Source: Aquifex sp.
Lineage (GTDB): Bacteria > Aquificota > Aquificia > Aquificales > Aquificaceae
Direction of reading: 5' to 3'
DNA: 5,257 bases
Assembly: GCA_003978875.1 (NCBI GenBank)
Contig: QNXQ01000183.1
Coordinates: forward strand, 1 to 5,257
A program made the position numbers and the translations under genes. Every line of letters begins with the position of its first letter. Position 1 is the stretch's first letter. The notes beneath the pieces were generated by a model. The model was given only the letters and a program-made list of their open reading frames with translations. It had not been told where the DNA came from and made no database searches. Positions 1 through 5,257 of the stretch are shown here, piece by piece.

Positions 1-202
1 ATTTCTTTCGACTCTTAATAAAAAGACTGGCGAGGGCTAATATCAGCAAAAAAACCAGTGACAGGGGTGCAATCGTCAGCACAAAACTTATCGGGTTTAC
101 ATCATAAAACCAGTAGATATACAGATTTTGCGGATTACCCAAAGGCGTTAATGCTGACCCGGCATTAGCAGCTAAGGCTTCAAGGATAACCAGGATATCT
201 TT
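1..202 (-). other. ArsB/NhaD-like ion transporter fragment
   Basis: This is the part of the left-end frame that does not belong to an ABC ATPase. Read on the minus strand it gives EALAANAGSALTPLGNPQN and then YIYW, the conserved half-helix motif of the ion transporter superfamily (arsenite/anion and Na+/H+ antiporters: Asn-Gly followed by TP-GNP-N). One strongly hydrophobic segment follows and then a basic end. G+C is about 42% by hand count, against about 29% for the adjoining ATPase part. The N-terminal half of such a transporter, normally several hundred residues, is missing. The exact substrate cannot be told from this fragment. Confidence 0.6.
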
Positions 203-619
203 ATGCTTTATATTCTCAAAAAATAAATCCTTATTTGTAATACCCTTAAAGGTTTCATTTAGCTCTTCTATTTTTTGTTTTACATCCTTTTTCAAAAGAC
301 TGCCTATAATCTTAAGATTTTCTTCCGCGGTAAGTTCCTCAAAAAACAGGTATTTTGATGGATATAGAGATAAAATCTCATTTCTCAGCTTATTAGCTTC
401 GTCTTTACTTTTGACTTCCTTACCTTTCCAGATAACTTTTCCCTTTGAAGGCTCTGTTAGATATGAGGCTATTTTCCATATTGTTGTTTTCCCTGAGCCA
501 GAAGAGCCTACGAGAAAAATTATTTGTTTTTCATTAATGGATATATTTATATCATTTTTGAATAGAAAACTATTTCCTACTTTGAAATTTATATCTCTTA
601 ATTCAACCAAAGACTCCAT
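1..619 (-). CDS. ABC transporter ATPase N-terminal half running in frame into an ArsB/NhaD-like transporter segment (3' end outside window)
   Basis: An open frame of 206 codons starts at ATG 619 and leaves the window without a stop. Residues 1 to about 139 read as the front of an ABC ATPase. Walker A (GSSGSGKTT) is at 38-46. The stretch FFEELTAEENL at 92-102 corresponds to the post-Q-loop region and resembles CcmA/ABC-2-type ATPases. The expected Q-loop glutamine appears to be Pro87. At the point where LSGGQ should follow, residues 140-206 instead read as an ion transporter of the ArsB/NhaD type: AANAGSALTPLGNPQN at 150-165, then a hydrophobic helix at about 176-201 ending in SRKK. Signature, Walker B and H-loop are therefore absent, and an ATPase in this form should not work. 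The gene starts 29 bases after mtnA with no recognisable Shine-Dalgarno sequence. The ATPase half is clearly AT-richer than mtnA. A chimeric join is more likely than a true fusion protein. Confidence 0.75.
   Translation of the reverse strand, partial: MESLVELRDINFKVGNSFLFKNDINISINEKQIIFLVGSSGSGKTTIWKIASYLTEPSKGKVIWKGKEVKSKDEANKLRNEILSLYPSKYLFFEELTAEENLKIIGSLLKKDVKQKIEELNETFKGITNKDLFFENIKHKDILVILEALAANAGSALTPLGNPQNLYIYWFYDVNPISFVLTIAPLSLVFLLILALASLFIKSRKK
195..212. other. Probable join between ABC ATPase and transporter sequence
   Basis: Minus-strand codons up to AAG-CAT (208-203, residues Lys138-His139) still fit an ABC ATPase about to enter its LSGGQ motif. From AAA-GAT-ATC (202-194) onward they fit an ArsB/NhaD transporter. 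The breakpoint is uncertain by roughly ten bases each way. The reading frame is kept across it, which may be chance. Hand-counted G+C is about 42% left of it and 29% right of it. Confidence 0.55.
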
Positions 620-648
620 AAAAATAAGGATATCAAAAGATGATGGAG

Positions 649-1635
649 TTAATAATTCTCAGTTAAAGCATTAAGTATTTCATAGGGTTTGAATACTCCT
701 TTTTCCGTGATAATTGCGCTTACCAAATTAGCCGGGGTAACATCAAAAGCTATATGAAGCGCATCGGACTCTTCAGGAGCTATCAGGCAGCCGCCACAAC
801 TCTTTACCTCTTTGGCTGAGCGTTCCTCGATTACTATATCTTCCCCTTTTTCTATATTTGGGTCTATTGTTGAGGTTGGAGCAGCTACGTAAAAAGGTAT
901 TCCGTGTTCCTTACAGAGAACTGCTAAAGAGTAAGTTCCTATCTTGTTAGCCACATCTCCCCTTGCCGTTATTCTGTCAGCTCCTACAATTACTAAGTCT
1001 ACCAGTCCCTTTTTCATCAGGAATCCCGCTGTATTGTCCGTGATTATTTTATGAGGTATTCCTTCCTTTACCAGTTCCCACGCGGTAAGTCTTGAACCCT
1101 GAAGGTAAGGTCTCGTTTCATCCACCCAAACGAAGATATTTTTTCCCGTATAATGTGCACTTCTTATTACTCCTAAGGCTGTCCCCCACCCTGCTGTAGC
1201 TAAAGCACCTGTATTACAATGGGTAAGGATTTTAGCTCCTTTGGGAATCAACTGGTTTCCGTATTCTCCCATTTTCTTATTTGCTTCGTAATCCTCCTTT
1301 TCTATACTCTTAGCTTCTTCCTCTAAGTCTCTGTTTTCTTTAAGAGCTTTCATCATTCTGTTAAGAGCCCAAAAAAGGTTATAAGCGGTGGGTCTAGTAT
1401 TTTTTAGAGTCTCGTAAACCCTTTCCGGATTCTCTTTTTGAATCTTTGTTCCCAAAACAAAACCGTAGGCTGCACTGCACCCTATTGCAGGAGCTCCTCT
1501 TACAGCCATATCTTTTATGGCTTTAGCTACGTCTTCATAGGTTCTAAGTTCAAGCCAAATTTCTTCACGGGGAAGTTTTCTTTGGTCTAATAAGAGCAGA
1601 TAATCTCCTTTCCAATAAAAGGGTTTTACTTCCAT
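649..1635 (-). CDS. mtnA: Methylthioribose-1-phosphate isomerase
   Basis: This enzyme converts 5-methylthioribose-1-phosphate to 5-methylthioribulose-1-phosphate in the cytoplasmic methionine salvage pathway, which recycles the methylthioadenosine left by polyamine synthesis. It belongs to the family related to eIF2B regulatory subunits. The 328-residue product has the family landmarks: RGAPAIG at 46-52, the catalytic cysteine in HCNTGALAT (Cys140), DETRP at 172-176, and the catalytic aspartate in GADRITARGDVANKIGTY (Asp220). Length is normal for the family. The frame is open upstream to an ATG at 1722, but those 29 residues overlap the preceding thioesterase gene. ATG 1635 has a good ribosome binding site (GGAGAGG, 7 bases upstream) and gives the usual start MEVKPFYWKG. 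The gene begins 4 bases after the thioesterase stop, so the two are probably co-translated. No other methionine-salvage gene is in view. Confidence 0.95.
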   Translation of the reverse strand: MEVKPFYWKGDYLLLLDQRKLPREEIWLELRTYEDVAKAIKDMAVRGAPAIGCSAAYGFVLGTKIQKENPERVYETLKNTRPTAYNLFWALNRMMKALKENRDLEEEAKSIEKEDYEANKKMGEYGNQLIPKGAKILTHCNTGALATAGWGTALGVIRSAHYTGKNIFVWVDETRPYLQGSRLTAWELVKEGIPHKIITDNTAGFLMKKGLVDLVIVGADRITARGDVANKIGTYSLAVLCKEHGIPFYVAAPTSTIDPNIEKGEDIVIEERSAKEVKSCGGCLIAPEESDALHIAFDVTPANLVSAIITEKGVFKPYEILNALTENY

Positions 1636-1639
1636 ACTT

Positions 1640-2026
1640 TTACCTCTCCAGTACATGTTTCTCAGGAATAACAGTATAGAAAATACCTTCAAAAACTTTT
1701 GTATCACTTTTGAAGCATTCAACTTTAACGGTTTTTTTATTGCCTTTATCTTCTTCTACTTTAGCCCTACAGATTATCTCATCACCCACTTTTACAGGTT
1801 TTAAAAATTTTACATTAGCACCTGCAAGTACTACGTTGGGATGGTTTACAGCGAGCATTGCAGAATAATCTCCGCAGGAAAAGATAAATCCTCCGTGCAG
1901 AAGTCCCTTTTCATCCACAGCCATTTTTTCACTTGTTTTCAGTAAAACTTCGGCGTAGCCTTCTTCGAGTTTCACAGGTGTACCACTGAGTTCCTTATCA
2001 ATTTTTAGATGTGTTCTTATGTCCAT
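1640..2026 (-). CDS. Hotdog-fold acyl-CoA thioesterase (PaaI/4HBT-like)
   Basis: This 128-residue protein matches the single-domain hotdog thioesterase pattern, whose members hydrolyse acyl-CoA or aryl-CoA esters as cytoplasmic oligomers. The diagnostic stretch LLHGGFIFSCGDYSAMLAVN begins at residue 42, with His44-Gly45-Gly46 and Asp53 in the positions of the oxyanion/catalytic helix of PaaI-type enzymes. It is followed by a strand reading NVKFLKPVKVGD (71-82). The wording of this region also recalls the effector-binding hotdog domain of FapR, but no DNA-binding N-terminus is present, so a free-standing thioesterase is more likely. The substrate cannot be predicted. The gene lies 34 bases after the GNAT gene. 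No clear Shine-Dalgarno sequence precedes ATG 2026. Its last codons contain the mtnA ribosome binding site. Confidence 0.88.
   Translation of the reverse strand: MDIRTHLKIDKELSGTPVKLEEGYAEVLLKTSEKMAVDEKGLLHGGFIFSCGDYSAMLAVNHPNVVLAGANVKFLKPVKVGDEIICRAKVEEDKGNKKTVKVECFKSDTKVFEGIFYTVIPEKHVLER
1643..1649 (-). promoter_or_regulatory. Ribosome binding site of mtnA
   Basis: GGAGAGG read on the minus strand lies 7 bases before ATG 1635, inside the last codons of the thioesterase gene. It decides the mtnA start against the in-frame ATG at 1722. Confidence 0.85.
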
Positions 2027-2060
2027 AATTTTTTAAGTATAAATGGTGTAGGTATTCAAA

Positions 2061-2573
2061 TTAAGGGCTAAGAGATTTACATGTAAATTCCTTCTGATTT
2101 TTAAGGTTTCGGATATACTCCTCTGAAAGTTCCAACAAAACCGCTTCTTCATCGCAATTTGGGAACTTAACACAGTTTACACACTCACCCCAAACTTTAT
2201 GGGGAAGTATTGATTTATCTATTTCTATAAAGCCAAACTTCTTAAAGAAATCTTTGACATAGGTTAACGAAAATACTCTATTTACTCCGAGTTCCCATGC
2301 TTCTTCGATGGCCTTTTTTACAAGTTCTTTGCCTATACCTTCTCCACGAAGCTCATCCTTAACAGCAAGGCTTCTTATTTCCGCAAGGTCTTCCCACATA
2401 ACGTGGAGAGCTACACATCCAACAATTTGACCGTCAACTTCGTAAACCCAAAAATCTCGAATGTTTTCATATATGGAATTTAAACTTCTCGGAAGGAGTA
2501 ATCCCTTCTTTGCATAATCGTTAAGAAGTTCATATATTTTCTTTGCATCTTTTACAGTAGCCTTTCTGAGCAT
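2061..2573 (-). CDS. GNAT N-acetyltransferase, probable short-form N-acetylglutamate synthase
   Basis: The 170-residue protein is one GNAT domain. Its acetyl-CoA pyrophosphate loop is RGEGIG at 76-81, preceded by the beta strand AEIRSLAV (64-71). The start (LRKATVKDAKKIYELLN), the LLLPRSL segment (26-31) and the tail KVWGECVNCVKFPNCDE (126-142) are typical of the short ArgA-type acetyltransferases that make N-acetylglutamate, the first step of arginine synthesis, in bacteria lacking the long kinase-fused enzyme. That assignment is family knowledge and not proven here; the substrate could be another amino acid. Cys131, Cys134 and Cys140 form a CxxCx5C set that might bind metal or form a disulfide. 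About 20 residues after the domain (151-170) look like a variable tail. It starts 7 bases after the rseP stop, and the nearest ribosome-binding-like sequence (GGGAG) is rather far upstream, about 15 bases, so coupling to rseP translation is plausible. Confidence 0.85.
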   Translation of the reverse strand: MLRKATVKDAKKIYELLNDYAKKGLLLPRSLNSIYENIRDFWVYEVDGQIVGCVALHVMWEDLAEIRSLAVKDELRGEGIGKELVKKAIEEAWELGVNRVFSLTYVKDFFKKFGFIEIDKSILPHKVWGECVNCVKFPNCDEEAVLLELSEEYIRNLKNQKEFTCKSLSP

Positions 2574-2580
2574 AGTAGAA

Positions 2581-3879
2581 TTAATTTACTCCCAGAAGTC
2601 TCAGAATGTCATTTATTAAAACAAACATCATCAGAGTAACTATCAAAGCAAAGCCAACTCTTTGCCAGTTTTCCTTAAATTTCTCGGGAAGGGGTCTACC
2701 TCTGAGCCATTCTATTAAGAATAGAAGAATTAGTCCTCCATCAAGTATTGGTAGAGGTAATAGGTTAAATATTCCGAGTTGTAACGATATAAATGCCATC
2801 ATGGAAAGATACGGAATTAAACCTCTTTCCGCAGCTTGTCCAGCAAATTGAGCTATAGCTATCGGGCCTCCGAGGGTTTTAAAGGATACCGTGCCAGTAA
2901 TGAGACCCCAAAGAGTTTTAAAGGTAAGCACGGTAAGTTCGTAAGTTCTTTGAACGGCTAAATTCAAAGCTTCACCTAAAGAGTGTTGTTCTTTTACAGT
3001 TTCGATTTTGGGCATTACTCCGAGAAAAGGCTTCCCGGTTCTGGGATTTATAGCGGGTATTATTTCTTTCTCAATAATATTGTTCCCTCTCTTTATTTTG
3101 AGTTTGATAGGTCTTTCTTTACTTTCGTGAACCGTTTTGACAAATTCATACCAAGTAGATATTTTTTTGCCGTTTACTTCAACTATTGTATCTCCTTCCC
3201 TCAGTCCTACCTGCGATGCAGGAGAACCTTCCATTACCTTTCCGACTACCGGAGGAATTTTAGGAGCTATACCTAAACTTTCTTTTCCGGTCTTCACATC
3301 AGGTATAGGTAGTTTAAAGGTTAAGAGCTTTCCTTCTCTTTCTATATAAATTTCTGTTTCTTTTATTCCCTTGAGGGAGAGGTTAAGAAGAGCTTTTCTC
3401 AGGTCATCCCATTCCTTTATTTCATAACCATCTATTCTGACAATTTTATCCCCGGGTCTTAACCCTATTTTTTCTGCAAGGGAGTTTTTCTCAACATATC
3501 CTATAACAACATTTTCTTTAAAGTATTTAGGTGTTTCTACACCTATTGTGTATATTAGGGTAAAAACTAGTAAAGTGAAGATGAAATTAAACAAGGGGCC
3601 TCCGAATGCTATTAGAATTTTTTGCCAAGGTTTCTTCGAAGAAAAAGCTCTAGGGTCAGAGATTTTCTCCTCTTCTCCGTAAAGTTTTACGTATCCACCT
3701 AATGGGATTGCCGCTATTTGATAGAGGGTTTCACCCCATCGTTTCTTTACTATAGCCGGACCGAAACCTATTGAAAAAACTTCAACTCTAACCCTGAATA
3801 ACTTTGCCATTAGAAAGTGACCGAATTCGTGAACCCAGACGAGTATACCTATAAGAATTAAAAAGGCAAGTACAGTCAT
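2581..3879 (-). CDS. rseP: RseP site-2 intramembrane zinc metalloprotease
   Basis: This is a membrane-embedded zinc protease of the S2P/M50 family. In other bacteria it cuts anti-sigma factors, releasing envelope-stress sigma factors, and removes leftover signal peptides. The 432 residues show the full architecture. A first membrane helix carries the zinc-binding HEFGH (17-21). Next comes the IPLGGYVKLYGEE loop (58-70) and a second helix (about 86-113). Two PDZ domains follow, with cores SLAEKIGLRPGDKIVRIDG (133-151) and SPASQVGLREGDTIVEVNG (219-237). The third helix region holds NLLPLPILDGG (372-382), where Asp380 is the third zinc ligand, and a last helix lies at 408-426. Two PDZ domains and about 430-450 residues match the RseP type; many bacterial relatives have one PDZ. 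The start overlaps the yjbQ stop by 4 bases (ATGA) and has a ribosome binding site, GGGAGAG, 5 bases upstream. No sigma/anti-sigma pair is in the window. Confidence 0.97.
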   Translation of the reverse strand: MTVLAFLILIGILVWVHEFGHFLMAKLFRVRVEVFSIGFGPAIVKKRWGETLYQIAAIPLGGYVKLYGEEEKISDPRAFSSKKPWQKILIAFGGPLFNFIFTLLVFTLIYTIGVETPKYFKENVVIGYVEKNSLAEKIGLRPGDKIVRIDGYEIKEWDDLRKALLNLSLKGIKETEIYIEREGKLLTFKLPIPDVKTGKESLGIAPKIPPVVGKVMEGSPASQVGLREGDTIVEVNGKKISTWYEFVKTVHESKERPIKLKIKRGNNIIEKEIIPAINPRTGKPFLGVMPKIETVKEQHSLGEALNLAVQRTYELTVLTFKTLWGLITGTVSFKTLGGPIAIAQFAGQAAERGLIPYLSMMAFISLQLGIFNLLPLPILDGGLILLFLIEWLRGRPLPEKFKENWQRVGFALIVTLMMFVLINDILRLLGVN

Positions 3880-4283
3880 TGTTTCTCTCCCATAACAAAG
3901 ACTAAAACTTTTCTTTCTCTGGGGCCGTCAAAATCCGCCAAGAAAATAGACTCCCACGTTCCGAGGGCAAGCTGACCATCTATTATCGGTATTACCCTTG
4001 AATTTCCTATAATGGCACTTCTTATGTGAGCCGCAGAATTTCCTTCCACATGAGTATAATTTGGGTCATTCCAAGGAATTAACTTTTCCAAAGCGTGAAC
4101 GAAGTCCCTTACAACATCAGGATCTGCTCCCTCATTTACAAAAACACATGCCGTTGTATGGGGAGTGTACACCACGCAAATACCTTCTTTGATTCCTGAC
4201 TTTCTTACAACTTCCGCAACTTGATGGGTTATATTAACGATACTTGTGTGCTTAGTAGTTCTAATCTTGAGAACTTCACCCAT
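3876..4283 (-). CDS. YjbQ/UPF0047 family protein
   Basis: The 135-residue product is a full-length member of the YjbQ (UPF0047) family, small trimeric beta-rich proteins found across bacteria and archaea. Escherichia coli YjbQ has been reported to have weak thiamin phosphate synthase activity; the main cellular role is not settled. Visible landmarks are PHTTACVFVNEGADPDV (41-57), with His42 and Glu51; HVEGNSAAHIRS (78-89), with His78 and His86; and LGTWESIFLADFDGPRER (107-124). These His and Glu residues lie in the presumed metal/active site. Glu111 follows GTW where many relatives have Gln. The gene overlaps the upstream DUF1122-like gene by 8 bases and rseP by 4, a sign of translational coupling. 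No Shine-Dalgarno sequence precedes ATG 4283, fitting re-initiation after the upstream gene. Confidence 0.93.
   Translation of the reverse strand: MGEVLKIRTTKHTSIVNITHQVAEVVRKSGIKEGICVVYTPHTTACVFVNEGADPDVVRDFVHALEKLIPWNDPNYTHVEGNSAAHIRSAIIGNSRVIPIIDGQLALGTWESIFLADFDGPRERKVLVFVMGEKQ
3885..3891 (-). promoter_or_regulatory. Ribosome binding site of rseP
   Basis: GGGAGAG on the minus strand lies 5 bases before ATG 3879, within the last codons of the yjbQ-family gene. It supports this start, which gives the normal short leader before the first membrane helix and HEFGH motif. Confidence 0.85.
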
Positions 4284-4893
4284 TTGTAATGAGATTATAT
4301 TCTAAATACCTTTTTTCAATCTTTTTCTTCAGATTTTCATCGGTACACTTTTGAATAAACTCTCTATACTCTTCCTGAAGTTTTTTAATGTGTTTCTTCA
4401 TAATTTCTTCGTTTAATGGTTTTTCAGCCTGAATTTTATGTCCTCCTTCCATTAAACCCTCTGGAATGTACCAATCTCTGAAGTATGTGTACCCCCTCTT
4501 TAAAAGTTCAAATCCCAGCCTTGAAAGTGCCGGTGGGACTCCCTTTTGAAGTTCCTTTGCAGTTTCTTTGTCCTCAAAGTATTCAACGAAAACCTTTGGA
4601 AAGTATCTGGAAATTATATTGTACACTTCTCTTTCAGCTTCTGAATTCCAGAAATCTTTACCCTTAATTCGAGGCTTTATTCCGAAAACCTCAATCCACG
4701 GATTCCAGTAAGGATATCTTCCCAGAAAAACCTTTAAAGTCAGAAGGGATTCCCCGTTTACCTCTAAGTCAAGATTAAACTCCTCTATAAATCTCCCTTG
4801 AGAGAGCTTTTTTAACTTTATCGTCCCGATATCTGTAATAATACCTTCCTCGAATTTATTTACAAAATTTTCAAAATCCTCTCTACTCAGCAT
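4276..4893 (-). CDS. DUF1122-like conserved protein of unknown function
   Basis: The 205-residue soluble protein appears to be a DUF1122 member, a family I recall from Aquificales and thermophilic archaea; this rests on recognition and was not searched. Strong-looking conserved stretches are GRFIEEFNLDLEVNGE (33-48), GRYPYWNPWIEVFGIKPR (58-75), YFEDKETAKEL (105-115), PPALSRLGFELLKRGYTYF (120-138) and MEGGHKIQAEKP (148-159). Mixed strands plus the LGFELLKRG helix hint at a GNAT-like fold, but no function can be given. The frame is open to an ATG at 5007. The extra 38 residues read as nonsense, while the opposite strand there reads as protein, so the start is set at ATG 4893 (MLSREDFENF). No ribosome binding site precedes it, which fits the upstream DNA having been replaced. 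A few N-terminal residues may therefore also be non-native. It is the first visible gene of the operon. Confidence 0.75.
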   Translation of the reverse strand: MLSREDFENFVNKFEEGIITDIGTIKLKKLSQGRFIEEFNLDLEVNGESLLTLKVFLGRYPYWNPWIEVFGIKPRIKGKDFWNSEAEREVYNIISRYFPKVFVEYFEDKETAKELQKGVPPALSRLGFELLKRGYTYFRDWYIPEGLMEGGHKIQAEKPLNEEIMKKHIKKLQEEYREFIQKCTDENLKKKIEKRYLEYNLITNG

Positions 4894-4910
4894 AGGAGAT
4901 ATTCTAAAAG
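4880..4910. other. Probable join between operon DNA and foreign right-end DNA
   Basis: Left of this point the minus strand encodes the DUF1122-like protein. Right of it the plus strand encodes an unrelated AT-rich protein that lacks a start. There is no intergenic region, promoter or ribosome binding site for either gene at their meeting point, which two divergent natural genes would need. The position is placed near ATG 4893 and may be off by tens of bases. Confidence 0.5.
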
Positions 4911-5257
4911 AGTATATATTTAAGTTAGAAGATCTATCTAAAAAAGCCACAGAAATATGGCACAAAGCTTTTCCAAAATCCAAAGTAGAAATTACAAAAG
5001 AAAACATAGGAAGATTTTGGGCAATATTCAGAGCAATATATACAAGAGCTAGACCTGAAAGAAAAAAGCAATTAGAGCCTTTTCTAGAAGAATATAAAAG
5101 AATATACGAAGAATACTCTAGATTAACTCAAGGTATAAGGGTTTCAGAAGTTGACAGATTAATAAAGGAAGGAGAAAGGGTATATAAGTTACCTAGATCA
5201 AACTATAGAATATTTTTATATAACCTACATAGGTGGATATCTGAGGTATATAAATAT
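4892..5257 (+). CDS. Unidentified plus-strand coding fragment, both ends missing
   Basis: I do not recognise this protein. The plus strand is open for 122 codons from about 4892 to the window end and opens upstream only to a TAA at 4838-4840. No ATG, GTG or TTG occurs in frame anywhere in that stretch, so the true start is missing. The translation looks genuine: charged, helical and rich in Lys, Glu, Arg, Tyr and Ile, with segments such as LEEYKRIYEEYSRL and RIFLYNLHRW. Arginine is written almost only with AGA and AGG, and isoleucine mostly with ATA, unlike the operon genes. G+C is about 29% by hand count for 4901-5257. Such codon use is familiar from Sulfolobales, their viruses and other AT-rich thermophile elements, but assignment to any of these is inference. 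It lies head-to-head with the DUF1122-like gene with no intergenic space. Confidence 0.6.
   Translation, partial: MGDILKEYIFKLEDLSKKATEIWHKAFPKSKVEITKENIGRFWAIFRAIYTRARPERKKQLEPFLEEYKRIYEEYSRLTQGIRVSEVDRLIKEGERVYKLPRSNYRIFLYNLHRWISEVYKY

Larger units (their letters stand above)
649..4893 (-). other. Probable six-gene operon
   Basis: Six genes run in the same direction with these spacings: DUF1122-like to yjbQ family, 8-base overlap; to rseP, 4-base overlap; to the GNAT gene, 7 bases; to the thioesterase, 34 bases; to mtnA, 4 bases. No hairpin followed by a T-run was seen between them. The promoter is expected upstream of 4893 and is not visible, because that DNA appears to be foreign. The ABC ATPase gene follows after 29 bases and may be part of the unit, but its base composition differs. 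Confidence 0.75.

Noticed and set aside
620..648. Possible terminator between mtnA and the ABC ATPase gene.
   Set aside because: The 29-base gap ends in TTTTT on the minus strand, but no GC-rich inverted repeat precedes it.
411..674. Plus-strand open frame of 87 codons.
   Set aside because: It is antisense to the ABC ATPase, whose minus-strand reading has a perfect Walker A motif. Its own translation shows no family features.
1636..1722. N-terminal extension of MtnA to ATG 1722 (29 more residues).
   Set aside because: It overlaps the thioesterase gene in another frame, has no ribosome binding site, and the family starts at about the MEVKP position, where a strong GGAGAGG site is present.
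2027..2060. Possible promoter before the thioesterase (TTGAAT and TATACT on the minus strand).
   Set aside because: The spacer is only 12 bases instead of about 17, and AT-rich gaps give such matches by chance.
2606..3349. Several plus-strand open frames (2606-2851, 2983-3276, 3137-3349).
   Set aside because: All lie opposite rseP, whose protease and PDZ motifs are unmistakable; they are antisense shadows.
4485..4667. Plus-strand open frame of 60 codons.
   Set aside because: Antisense to the conserved part of the DUF1122-like gene, with no ribosome binding site or recognisable content.

Overview
The window looks like a piece of a thermophilic bacterium of the Aquifex/Hydrogenobacter type. 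The proteins are rich in Lys and Glu, and the gene set and residue style resemble Aquificales, but this is judged from memory of the families and not from a search. Six intact genes, all on the minus strand and tightly packed, occupy about 649-4893. In transcription order they are a DUF1122-like protein, a YjbQ/UPF0047 protein, the site-2 protease RseP, a short ArgA-like GNAT acetyltransferase, a hotdog-fold thioesterase, and methylthioribose-1-phosphate isomerase (MtnA). Gaps run from an 8-base overlap to 34 bases, so they form one probable operon. A seventh minus-strand gene, an ABC transporter ATPase, starts 29 bases after mtnA.

The two ends of the window do not fit this block. At the left end the ABC ATPase keeps its Walker A motif. 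Where the LSGGQ signature and Walker B should follow, near 200-206, the frame runs without a stop into the TPLGNPQN motif and membrane helix of an ArsB/NhaD-type ion transporter. At the right end, from about 4893 to 5257, the minus-strand reading stops looking like protein. The plus strand instead carries a 122-codon open frame rich in AGA and ATA that runs off the window and has no possible start codon. Hand-counted G+C changes at both places: about 42% for 1-200, 29% for 201-600, 38% for a sample of the DUF1122-like gene, and 29% for 4901-5257.

The simplest reading is an ordinary housekeeping operon with foreign sequence joined at both ends. The joins could be amplification or assembly chimeras, or real rearrangements. 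If real, the left one is a novel ABC-transporter fusion and the right one an insertion that removed the operon promoter. The operon genes do not form one pathway. They cover membrane stress proteolysis (RseP), probable arginine synthesis (GNAT), acyl-CoA hydrolysis (thioesterase), methionine salvage (MtnA) and two poorly understood conserved proteins. No RNA genes, CRISPR array, insertion sequence or convincing terminator was seen.
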